This document shows, in pieces, positions 52,156 through 63,862 of a stretch of 64,000 bases of DNA. Origin of the DNA: Monilinia fructicola (Eukaryota > Ascomycota > Leotiomycetes > Helotiales > Sclerotiniaceae); assembly GCA_008692225.1 (NCBI GenBank), contig VICG01000014.1, positions 1,469,501 through 1,533,500 of the forward strand, given 5' to 3'. The notes beneath the pieces were generated by a model, which saw only the letters and a program-made list of their open reading frames with translations, had not been told where the DNA came from and made no database searches. The position numbers were made by a program, and so were the translations under genes. Position 1 is the first letter of the stretch; each line of letters begins with the position of its first letter.

Positions 52156-52833
52156 AATTGCCGACCCTACTTTTCGCCCTCTGCCCCATTTGGCTAGTAT
52201 TTCACACCAAAAAACAATCATTTTAAGGTATTAATAATTTAATAGATAATTAATATAATCAATTAAAAATTTAAATAAATAATTATATATATAAACTAAT
52301 AGATTCTAAAGATCTTAAACTTTTATAAAATTTTCTTATAAAGAGTAAGAAAAGATTATAAAAAATTAAGCTTTTAATTTTCGATTTATATAGAAATTAT
52401 AATTATATAAAATTAAAATCTTTAAAAAAGAATTATAATAATTTAATAAAAAGAGCTAAAGATATTATATAAGTTTTTATAGAATACTAAGAATTTATTC
52501 TAATTAGATTTATTATTATTTATAATTAAGTTTTTAATATAGATTTTTAGATTTTAATAATAGAATTCTAAATCAAAGATTTATATTTTTATCTCATTTA
52601 TTAATTATATAATAATAGATTAATAAAAATTAGAAAATTGTTTTTAATTATTTTTATTTAAAAGTTATAATTTTTAGTTTTTAATTCTTAATTTTATAAT
52701 CTTATATAATTTTTTTTATAATATTTAAATTTTTAATTTTTAATAATTTTATTTTATATAACTTTTTATATAAAAACTATAATAATCTAAGATTTTTATA
52801 ATTTAGTAATAATTATATAAAAAAGCTATTACG
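52156..52833. mobile_element. Family A foldback element, right end lost
   Basis: Begins AATTGCCGACCCTACTTTTC and continues CCCCATTTGGCTAGTATTTC, aligning with the left terminal repeat of the intact family A copy at 62517. Internal segments also match, for example TTCTTATAAAGAGTAAGAAA followed by TTTAATTTTCGATTTATATA. Similarity fades at about 52833, before the expected right terminus. The sequence is heavily AT-shifted, consistent with RIP. Confidence 0.6.
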
Positions 52834-53352
52834 TATAAAATAACGCGCTACGATACAACGTGACTAACTGGGTATATATAGTAAGATACGATATAATCCC
52901 GTGACTCTCCTATGATTTCTCTATAATAAAAGCTTTTAATAAAACTTGAAATATATATATATATATTTTATATTTATAAAGTTAATTTTAATATATTAAA
53001 ATAATAGTTCTTAATATAGAATATTAATCAAATAAAAAAGATAATAAAAAGTAAAGTAGACGATTTATAAGATTAATATAAAGATAATTATTTATCTACT
53101 TAATTAGGTTTATTATTTAAATATAAAGTTAAGTATATAAAGAAATAAGTAATTAAAAGATTAAAAAAGAAAGATATATATAAAGGTTAATATAGAAGAA
53201 GTCGATAATAAAGCTAATACCCTTAGTATATTAATAAAAATAATATTATTAATATTATTAATAAAGATTAACTTTAACTACGATATACGTTTTCTATTAA
53301 TATATAAGTAAATGAATAAATAAAAAATTAAAAGAAGAGATATATATATATA

Positions 53353-53388
53353 TAGTAATAGTAGTAGTAGTAGTAGTAGTAGTAATAA

Positions 53389-53429
<41 letters not shown>

Positions 53430-53451
53430 ATAGTAGTAGTAGTAATAGTAA
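53353..53451. repeat. (TAG)n / (TAA) trinucleotide array
   Basis: About 32 TAG/TAA triplets. The array abuts conserved family D sequence, just as in copy 2. Confidence 0.9.
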
Positions 53452-53646
53452 TGTTTATTTACGTTCGTTTAAAACTTTTTAAAGAGTATAAAGATATATT
53501 AAACTAAGGAATTATATATAGAATTCTATATAAAAAGAATTTAAAAAGGCTTTCTCTTTTTAAACAAATAGTTTTAAATCTTTAATCTTATAATATTTTA
53601 ATCTTCTTATATAACCTTAAGAAGTATTTCGATATAAAAGTATATA

Positions 53647-54450
53647 CTCGGGCGGGTTTTAAAAGAGGCATACGCAAAAATATAACTTATAATTATTTAG
53701 CGAAATCCTTTATACAATTTTATAAAATTTATATAATATTATAGATTTAGTATTTTTATATTTGCTATAAGAAGTTTCGTATTATAAAACTCAATATTTA
53801 AATAAATAATAATATAATAAAATATATAAATATTGAAAATTTATAAAAAAAATTAAAGATTTATATTAATATTAAATAGTTTAACGAATATTATATTTTT
53901 AACTTATTAAAATCTTTATTAAATAATAAAAGAAAAGCTAAATTTTAAATCTATTTATTTTAGAATTTTAATATTTTTATTAATACTTATAGATATATAT
54001 TAATAAAATTAAAAATATAAGAAAATTTATAAGTTTTAAAGAGGTAAATTCGTTTATTTAAATTATATAAATATATCTTTTTATTAAAAATTTAAATTTT
54101 CTATTATTTATATTAATATAATAAATAATTATTAAATTTTAAAAATACATTTAATAAAACTTTAAAGCTTTATATTATTTTTCTATAATTTTAATTTTTA
54201 AATATTTATATATTCGTTAAAATTTAAAATTAATATATTAATAAATTCTAAAATTTTCTAAAATCATTAACTTTATAATATTAGTATTCTTTTAAATATA
54301 ATTTTTATAATATAAAAATTTTATAAGAAGATCTTAAAATACTAAATCTAATATATATATATATAGATTATATTAGAATTATTATATTAAGATTTCGTTA
54401 AATAATTATAAGTTTTATATTCGTCTATACCTCTTTTAAAACGCGCCGAG
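53647..54450. mobile_element. Family B element, 804 bp, terminal inverted repeats, TA duplication
   Basis: The left end CTCGGGCGGGTTTTAAAAGA is the near-reverse-complement of the right end, TCTTTTAAAACGCGCCGAG. Pairing continues inward through ACTTATAATTATTTAGCGAA on the left and its counterpart at the right. TA lies directly outside both ends. No coding capacity remains. Size, ends and TA duplication suggest a non-autonomous Tc1/mariner-like element (MITE), degraded by AT-biased mutation. Confidence 0.7.
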
Positions 54451-54692
54451 TATATATAATTATATATAATATAGGTTTTACTATACCCTTTTATTTCGTA
54501 TAGAGTAAGATATTATTTATTTATTTAAATTAAAAAAGTACGTTAAGTAATTTTATAGTTTCTTAAATAAATCTTAATTTATAGCTTTAGTATTTATAAA
54601 TGTTAAAATCTTAAAAAATTTAAAAAATACTTTACTCTTTTTAAAAAAGCCCTTTCTGTAACGAATATCACGTGCCTTAGGCACATGATATC

Positions 54693-55019
54693 TCATTATA
54701 TTAAGCGATATTATATATATAAAAGATCTTTAAATCCCTTAAAGATCTCTTCTTTCTTTAGATTTCTTATTCTAGTTAATTAATCTTTATTGATTCGCTT
54801 TAGTATATAATCGTAATATATAGAATATTCTTCTACTTTTTTTCATAGTCTATTTTCGCTTTTAATTCTTTTTAAAAATATTTATTTATTACGTTTATAT
54901 ACTAATTAGAGCGAGTTAATAAAGGTTAATTAATAAGAATAAGAAAGTTATAAAAGAAAGAGATCTTTAGAAATCTTAAAAATCTCTTTTATATATAGTA
55001 TTATTTAGCGTAATAAGGA
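54693..55019. mobile_element. Family C, about 327-bp element with inverted ends
   Basis: The left end CATTATATTAAGCGATATTA, then AAAAGATCTTTAAATCCCTT and TTAATTAATCTTTATTGATT, is mirrored at the right end by AGATCTTTAGAAATCTTAAA and a TTATTTAGCGTAATAAGG end. Arms are about 110 nt and imperfect. Exact ends are uncertain. An adjacent 27-bp near-palindrome (CACGTGCC-TTA-GGCACATG, about 54665-54691) may belong to it or mark its target. Confidence 0.5.
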
Positions 55020-55378
55020 ATTATATACTTAATTAAAGTATATAATATTTATTATAATATTAAACTATTTAAAATATAAATATTTCGAGAAGAAGATAGT
55101 ATTAAAAAACTTAGTTTAAGTAGAAAGTAATCTTATAATCTTATTATAAAGCTATATTCGATTAGATTAATATAGTTAAAAAATCGTTATCGTTATTATT
55201 TCTAAAAAAAAGCTTTTAAGAATAATAGTATAATTTAAAATTTAAGATAATAGTATTATAGCTTTATTAAATAATTCGAATAATTCTATTTTACCTTTAT
55301 AGACTTTTATAATAGGACCTATAGGTTCGTAGAGGGCACTTACTATATATATATATAGGTGTTAAAACCTTTACCCTC

Positions 55379-58300
55379 ATATATCTATATGTATATATAT
55401 AAATATATAGATGTATAGATGAATGAATGAATAAATATATATTAATAGATAGATAGGTAAATAGGTAAATAAGTATATCAGTATGCATTTCGTTTTCGGT
55501 TCTCGAAGCGAATATTAGATTCTTTTTTATAGGTATGTAGGTATATATAGGTATATAGGTATGTAGGTAGATAGGTAGGTAAGTAGATAAGTAGGTAGGG
55601 AGGGGGGATAGGATGCTGGGTTGTTTCATTGTTTGGTTTGGATATTATATACTGTAGGGATTCCATTGATTGATTAACTAATTAATTGGGTATTAGTCGT
55701 AGTTGTAATCGTAGTTATAGTCGTAGTTGATATCTCATACAAATAGAAATATAGATAGATCGCCCTGGAGGTGTCAAGATCTCTACTCAGGGACTTGACA
55801 ATTCAACAAACGAACAATTCATCAGATAAAATAGACTGAGTCAAGGATGGAAAGAAGCGAAAGAAAGAAAGAGAGAAAGAGAAGGCTCAAAATAGAATTT
55901 GGTCTTTGATGGAATAGAGTCTCGAGTCTCGAGATTCGAGTTTCGAATCTCGAATCTAGAATCTAGGGACGAGAATTCGGATATTATCATCTATCTACCC
56001 AGTACCAGTACCCAGTGCCCAGTACCCAGTGCCCAGTGCACAGTACCTAGGACCTAGGACCTAGGACCTATACAATAATCAACGCGATACCTACACAATA
56101 AGGGGCTACCCAGAAGGCAAACAAGTACTCGCGGATAAATCATAAAGTTGGGAGATTGGCGCTGTGTCGCATTTCCTCTGGATTATGGATACTCGAGGAT
56201 TGTACTCCGTATATATGATTATTGTATTGTGATATGAGGAACCTTCCAGGTTGCTAGCAATACAATGCTCAAGTCAAGCAAAGCAAGCATTGGCGGATAA
56301 GATAACACAATATAATGCAGACTAGATTAGCATAAATCCGTATACAATAAATATACGACGGACATTCGATGTGCGCCCAAGGTAATTACAATGGTGAATG
56401 CTAAATGAAATTTATGATTTGATGATGTGGTGGTGAACTCTGTTTTTGTTTGGTGTATTTCTCGGTGGTAGGGAGGTGGAAGACAGATAGGTGGTAGGTG
56501 GTAGGTAGTAGGTGGTAGGGAGTAAGGATGATACCTGCCTGGTTTTTGTGGTTGATGGGTTGAGTTTTGAATCCTGCGTTGATCACACTTGAACTTATTT
56601 TTTTGTGGTGTGAGAGGACTGAGAGGAAAGAAAAGAAAAGGAAAGGAGAGGAGAGGAGAGGAAGCGAGGGGTGGCGAGGGGTGGCGAGGGGTGGCGAGAA
56701 GGTTGGATGGATTGATGATTGGATTGGATTGGAATGTTTGTATGTTTGTATGTTTGTATGTTTGTATGTGTGTGCTGTGCTGTGCTGTTAATACGATATT
56801 GATGAGTAGATTTTCTTATTGGTTTGTTTGGATTGGATTGGATTGCACTGATTGAATTGAATTGGACCGACTAGACTGCACTAGATACTGTATTGCATCG
56901 AATGAATGAACAAATTGGTGAGGGTATCAATTTCTAGAAGATCCATGGATATTGATAACGTGATAAGTGATACGAGTTCGGAAGTTACGTACGGAGTACG
57001 TACATACGGTATACTTATACTTGTTTGAACTCACAACCTGCCATGTCAATCTGGCAGAACACGTTTGGATCATCGGAATGGAAACCAATGAGGATGCTCT
57101 CATCCTTGCTCCGAGGAATCTGGCACGTCGTCCATCTGCATCTGAGAGACGTTGAAGACTTATTATTAGAGTGGCAGGGACTCGGGGAGAGAGAGAATGG
57201 AGGTATGGTATTTGGATGGGAGGGAGGATAGATAGATATAATTGGCTTGAGGAGTTGAACATTGAACCCCAAATTTGAGGGATTTATATGGATGGATTGA
57301 ATGATTTCTGTGACTTGAGTGGATGGATGGATTGAGTGGATGGATGGATTGAAGGGATCAAATGGATTGAAGGGATCAAATGGTTTGAATGGTTTGAAGT
57401 TTCCGAGGTTGGATGAAAAATCTCAGCCCTGATCCTTTGATTGAAGGGGAAGATTAAAGAAGATCGTGATTTGAGAATATGGGGAGGGTGTTTTGAAGTT
57501 TTAATGTTTTTTTTGGTTGGTTTGAGAAGTGTACGGAGGATGATGGTGGATATCAAAGTGGGTCAAAGTGGATCCAGGTGGAGAACATAATGGATAATCG
57601 ATACGGAATTCGGATACTTTTTGATACGGAGGTCGGAACTGGAGTAAGTGGAGCATGAGAGCATTTTGTTTTATAATTAGTAAAGTTTGAGATTGATTGA
57701 TTGGGTGGGTGAGGGGTGAGTGGGTGAGTGGGTGAGTGGGTGAGTGGATGAGTGAGTGATTGTTTGGTAATGACGATGATGATGAGGAGGAGGAGAGGGA
57801 GGATATTGCTGATGACGGTGATGATGATTTTATCGGTTCAATTATAAAGTTTGAAAATTCTCAACGGTTCAAGATGGAATGAGGCTGATGTTGATATTGA
57901 TATCCATTGATGTGATATGAAAGTATGATGATGAATATCTTTCTATATGTTGATGACTATAATACGAGATCGGTCGAGACTAGAGAGCTGGAGAGCCCTG
58001 GAGATGATAATTATAGTGAGAATGGAAGAAAGAAGGAACAACGAGATCGGATGAATAATAATAATAATAAAGTCATATAAGCGTCAGATATTGAGGCAGT
58101 GCTGTGCATACGGAGTAGGTAGACAAGTATTGTATGGAGGAGTCATTCGTCAACAACAACAACCGCAACAACAACAACACCTACTGTATTAATAAGTAGG
58201 TATGAGTAGAATATTATTATTGTTGCCAGTTTTATCATTATTATCATTTATCATTTATTATCATTATCATCATTATCATCATTATCATCATCATATCATC

Positions 58301-59261
58301 ATTCATCCATCATTCATCATCGTAAAAGCTTCCAAATATCAAAATACAAATATCTCATAACCAATTCCAATATCCATCCAATCAAATAATTCATTTTCGT
58401 TTTCAAAAATCATCCTTCAAATCATTTTCAATTTTCAATCTCTTTTCCTTCAAATAGAGAAATGCAAGACACCGATCTCTCAAAATAACTTTGACTTTCA
58501 AAGATCAACACGAACCTTCTCTAAAGTAAATAATCCACGTGAACCAATCAAGTCAGTGTGGATCCATTGTGGTGGCTGATGTTCCTTGTTGCATTCAACC
58601 TTCTTCTCCACAAAATAACTTTAAACCTTGAGTGCCAAGCTTAAACTCCTGATTATCCTTATCGATCTATACCCAATCGAGACAGGACCCACCGAAAGAG
58701 TGGCGGCATGGCGTTCGAATGGGAACGAGAACCCTTGAAATGACTTCTGTTACAATAATTAACTTCTCTTGGCTGATTATTGGAGATAATCTGGAAGCAT
58801 CCCTTTTTTATCTTACCTGCTTGTACAGCGTACAGGCAGACAGGCAGACAGACTACTTCATCTTCTTCCCTCTTCCTCTTCCTCTTCCTCTTTTTGATTC
58901 TTTTTATTCTTAAATCACCCGCTTCTTCTCACCCCTTCGAAAATAAATAACTTCCTCTTTTATTTGTGAACCTTTCTATTGGCATCGTCTCTCGTTGTAG
59001 TTGCCGTTTTTATTAGACATTGTACTACTTTTCTAATTGAATCCTTCTTGAATCGTCTCTCACTCTCTTCGGGACATTCACACACTCTAGTTTAAAACAA
59101 TTCTGCCTTTTTTCCTTTGAGGTCAATCACTTTCCTATTTCCTTACGATCGATCAACTTCCTTCGTATTTCCAAAACTTCGAATCAACTGAACTCAAATC
59201 ATCACAAATCAACACAACACAACTCAACCCAACTCAACCCAACTAAACAACTCAAATCAAA
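55379..59261. other. Intergenic, repeat-rich, upstream of the GH72 gene
   Basis: No convincing gene. It holds TAGGTA-type repeats (about 55540-55605), a cluster of TCGAGATTCGAG-like inverted motifs (about 55918-55970), CCCAGTACCCAGTG units and ACCTAGG units (about 55998-56075), TGTTTGTA units (about 56738-56770) and ATC/ATT-rich DNA (about 58220-58325). The last 60 bases before the GH72 start are rich in CAACTCAACCC, a typical unstructured fungal leader. A short Cys-containing minus frame at about 57015-57165 is noted in the findings. Confidence 0.6.
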
Positions 59262-60746
59262 ATGAAGACGTTTAACACAATTGCTGCTTTTGGCTGCAGC
59301 GGGTTCTGTCTTGGGTGCTCCATCTCAAACGGAGAATTTGGCACCAAGAGCTTCTTCATCTACCTCTCTTTACTGCCATCACAACCAAGGGAAATGGTAA
59401 GAATATGTAGATGCCATGAGTGACGGGATAATTACTAATCTCTCACAGCCTTCTTCCAAGGAGACAGCAGATTCTACATTCGTGGAGTCGATTATCAACC
59501 CGGAGGATCTTCCAAAATCGTCGACCCTATTGCCGATAAGACTACTTGCGAACGTGATATTGCAAAGTTCAAGGACCTTGGTATTAACACTGTTCGTGTG
59601 TACTCAGTTGACAACAGTGCCAATCACGATGACTGCATGACGGCTTTGGCTGCCGCAGGAATTTACTTGGTGCTCGATGTCAACACACCATTGTACTCTC
59701 TCAACCGTGCTACCCCAGCCGTCTCTTACAACTCGGTTTACCTCCAAAACATCTTTGCTACCATTGATGCTTTTGCCAACTACACCAACGTCTTGGCATT
59801 CTTCTCGGGAAATGAGGTTATCAACGATGATACCACAACTAGTGCTGCCCCATATGTCAAGGCGGTCACTCGTGATATGAGACAATACATCGGAAGCCGT
59901 GGATACCGCAAGATCCCAGTCGGGTACTCTGCCGCTGATGTTGACTCCAACCGATTGGAGATGGCTCAATACATGAACTGCGGTACCGATGATGAGCGTA
60001 GTGACTTCTTTGCCTTCAACGATTACTCCTGGTGTGATCCATCTTCATTCACAACCTCTGGATGGGATCAAAAGGTCAAGAACTTCACCGACTATGGAAT
60101 TCCTATCTTGTAAGTACCATCATTTTGAGTGGAAGCATGGAAACTAATCCACCTTAGCCTTTCCGAGTATGGTTGCAACACCAACACACCGTAAATTCGA
60201 AGAAGTCGCATCTCTCTACAGCACTGACATGACTGGAGTTTACTCTGGTGGTCTCGTCTACGAATATTCGGAAGAAGGATCCAAGTACGGTCTCGTTACC
60301 ATCAGTGGCAGCTCTGTCACCGAAGGTAATGATTTCACCGCTCTCAAAGCTGCTTTTGCCAAGACCTCAAACCCAAATGGAGATGGTGGATACAGCTCTT
60401 CCAGCAAGTCATCTGACTGCCCAGCTAAATCATCGACCTGGAATGTTACATCTGATGCTCTTCCCCGCTATCCCATCTGGTGCTGCCGCTCTCATGAAGA
60501 CTGGAGCTGGTAAGCCCCGCTGGATTGACTGGTGCTGGTTCCCAAAATGCTGGAGGAACTTCCACTGGAACTGCTACCGCTGGATCTGGATCTGTTACAG
60601 CTGTTGCCACTGGTGCTAGTTCTGGAACTGCCACTGGTACCAACAAATCAAGTGCAGGAAATGCGTTGGCCCCAATGGATAAGACACCATTGGTTCTTGG
60701 TACATTGATTGCAAGTTTGACCTTTGTCGGTGCGGCACTTTTGTAA
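59262..60746 (+). CDS. GH72 GPI-anchored beta-1,3-glucanosyltransferase, interrupted by five 1-base insertions
   Basis: Three exons: 59262-59396, 59449-60109 and 60158-60746, with introns of 52 and 48 nt. After discounting extra bases the lengths give 459 residues, as in Gel1-type enzymes without an X8/CBM43 module. The enzyme cuts and rejoins beta-1,3-glucan chains at the cell surface, elongating wall glucan. Features in order: signal peptide, FYIRGVDYQPGG, INTVRVYSVD, the acid/base Glu167 in SGNEVIND, the YMNCGTDDERSDFFAFNDYSWC block, the nucleophile Glu268 in FLSEYGC, a Ser/Thr/Gly-rich stalk, and a hydrophobic GPI-signal tail. Extra bases lie at T4 59288-59291, T3 59369-59371, C2 60189-60190, C4 60463-60466 and C4 60515-60518. 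Exon 2 is clean over 661 nt. The start ATG is preceded by CAAA. Intact motifs argue for sequencing insertions rather than a pseudogene. Confidence 0.93.
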
Positions 60747-62027
<1,281 letters not shown>

Positions 62028-62041
62028 TGAATCGTGGTGTT
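62028..62041. repeat. Target-site duplication, left copy
   Basis: TGAATCGTGGTGTT is repeated exactly at 63604-63617, directly flanking the family D insertion. Confidence 0.8.
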
Positions 62042-62312
62042 AGTAGTAGTAGTAGTAGTAATAGTAGTAATAGTAGTAATAGTAGTAATAGTAACAATAG
62101 TAATAATAATAATAAGTAATAGTAATAATAATAGTAATATAGTAATAATAGTAGTAATAGTAGTAGTAATAGTAGTAATAGTAATAGTAGTAATAGTAAT
62201 AATAGTAATAATAATAATAATAATAGTAATAATAATAGTAATAGTAATAATAGTAGTAATAGTAGTAGTAATAGTAATAATAGTAGTAGTAGTAATAGTA
62301 GTAATATTTATT
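62042..62312. repeat. (TAG)n/(TAA)n array at the end of family D
   Basis: Mixed TAG and TAA triplets run for about 270 bp and adjoin the TTTATTTACGTTC sequence shared with copy 1. Confidence 0.9.
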
Positions 62313-62516
62313 TACGTTCTTTTTAGATTTCCCTAAGAGTATAAAGATGTATTAAACTAAGGAATTATATATATAGAATCCTATATAAAAAAGATTAAAA
62401 AAAACCTTTTGCTTTCGAATATATAGTTTTAAATCCTTAATTCTATAATATTTTAATTTTTTCGTATAACCTTAAAAGTATTTTGATATAAAAGCATATA
62501 TATATATATATATATA

Positions 62517-63360
62517 AAGTCGCCTATACTACTTCTCGCCACCCCCCCCCCCTCATTTGACTAGTATTTTATAAAAAAACGGCCATTTTAACATATTTAT
62601 AAGTATACGAAAAATAAATATATATTTTTTAAATTTTAACTATAGCTTCTATATATAATTATTAATAAATTCTAAAAATCTTAAATTCTTGCGATTTTTT
62701 TATAAAGAGTTATAGAAAATTGTAGAAAATCAAAATTCTAATTTTCGATTTGTATGTAAATCCTATACAAAATCATAATATTTAAAAAAAGTTATATTTA
62801 TTTAATAAAAATAGCTAAAAATAATCTAAAAAATTTTAAAGAATCTTAAAGTTAATTTCAATTGAATATATTATTTTAATAATATACTCTTATTTATAAT
62901 AAATGTTTAATATAGATTTTTAGATTTTAACGATAAGATTTTAGATAAAAAAAATTCTAATTTCAATTTACTCAATAATTTCAAATTATTATATATATTT
63001 TTAAATAGCTTATTTACTATATATTGATTAATAGATTCTATAAAGATTTATAGATTATTTTTAATTATTTTTGTTTAGAAATTATAAATATTTGTTTCAA
63101 AGTTTCAATCTTGTACGTGATTTCTATACAAATTCAAAACCGAAAATTTTAATTTTTTATAATTCTATATTACTCTTTATAAAAAAATCGTAAAAATTCA
63201 AGACTTTTAAAATCTATTAATAATCATATGTAAAAGCTTTGATTAAATTTTAGAAAATATATATTTATTTTTTGTAAAGTTATTAATACATTAAAATGGC
63301 CGTTTTTAGTGTGAAATGCTAGTCAAATGAGGGGGTGACGAGAAGTAGGATAGGCGACTT
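62517..63360. mobile_element. Family A foldback element (MITE-like), 844 bp, TA duplication
   Basis: The left end AAGTCGCCTATACTACTTCT and right end AGAAGTAGGATAGGCGACTT are near-perfect reverse complements. Pairing continues through CCCCTCATTTGACTAG and GGCCATTTTAA, and then through AT-rich DNA (TTTTTTATAAAGAGTTATAG at about 62697 against its mirror near 63170-63190). Each arm is at least about 240 nt. TA flanks both ends (62515-62516 and 63361-63362). There is no coding capacity. The terminal 70 nt are much better preserved than the core. It sits inside family D, so it inserted later. Confidence 0.8.
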
Positions 63361-63862
63361 TAATTGTATTATAAAGCTATATTTAATCAAAAGTTATAAA
63401 ATTAAAAGATTATTATTATTATTATTATTATTGAAAAAAAGCTTTTAGGAATAACAGTATAATTTAAAATTTAAAATAATAGTATTATAGTTTTCTTAAA
63501 GACAAGTAGTTTGATTGATTTAATCTTAGCTTTCTAGACTCTTATAGATAAAAGCTATAGGTTTATAAAGGGCACCACAAACAGGTGTTGACCTTCGCCC
63601 TCCTGAATCGTGGTGTTGGAGGAGGGGATGGCTCGCGAAATCGAAGGGTTTAGTGTGTTTCTTTCCCCTTCCGCTTTTTCTCCTACTTCGCCTTCAATTT
63701 CTGGGCTTTTCGCGCTCTCAATGATTCTTCTAAATACTATAATGGTGTACCTAGGTAGGTATAGCATGTCTTTCTTCATGTTTTCTTTACTTGTCCAACG
63801 TGGTTCTCATCACCACCATCATCATCGAGTAGACGATACCAGCAGATACAAAAATCCCCACG

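Larger units (their letters stand above)
52057..55378. other. AT-rich, probably RIP-degraded repeat island
   Basis: GC content is visibly very low throughout (long TTTATA/AATATT runs), against roughly 40-45 per cent in neighbouring genes. No open frames of useful length exist. It is a nest of elements: B left end, A, D (with B and C inside). C-to-T-biased decay of repeats (RIP) is the known process in ascomycetes that gives this pattern; here it is an inference from composition. Confidence 0.75.
53353..55378 (-). mobile_element. Family D retroposon-like element, copy 1 (with nested elements)
   Basis: The copy shares both outer parts with the element at 62042-63603. On the plus strand the left part is (TAG)n followed by TTTATTTACGTTC and about 190 bp of matching sequence (53451-53645). 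The right part (about 55130-55378) matches 63366-63603 through TATAAAGCTATAT, AGCTTTTAAGAATAATAGTA and GGTGTTAAAACCTTTACCCTC. Read on the minus strand, the (TAG)n array would be a simple-repeat 3' tail. Family B (53647-54450) and family C (about 54693-55019) lie inside. Flanking target duplications cannot be resolved because both sides are ATATAT. Confidence 0.55.
62042..63603 (-). mobile_element. Family D retroposon-like element, copy 2, with 14-bp target duplication
   Basis: The block is bounded by exact 14-bp direct repeats (62028-62041 and 63604-63617). Its left end on the plus strand is a TAG/TAA array of about 270 bp; its right end is CACCACAAACAGGTGTTGAC then CTTCGCCCTCC. Read on the minus strand it has a defined 5' end and a simple-repeat 3' tail, the layout of SINEs and short non-LTR retroposons. 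Without the array and the nested family A copy, about 450 bp of D sequence remain, too short for a reverse transcriptase. No tRNA-like or 5S-like promoter could be recognised, so the SINE label is an inference. Confidence 0.6.

Noticed and set aside
52057..55378. LTR retrotransposon as source of the AT-rich island
   Set aside because: No long direct terminal repeats or polymerase remnants are seen; the recognisable ends are inverted repeats or a trinucleotide tail.
19232..60746. Programmed ribosomal frameshifting as a common cause of the frame breaks
   Set aside because: The sites share no heptamer or stop-codon context, include a signal peptide and a stalk region, and several occur in one gene.
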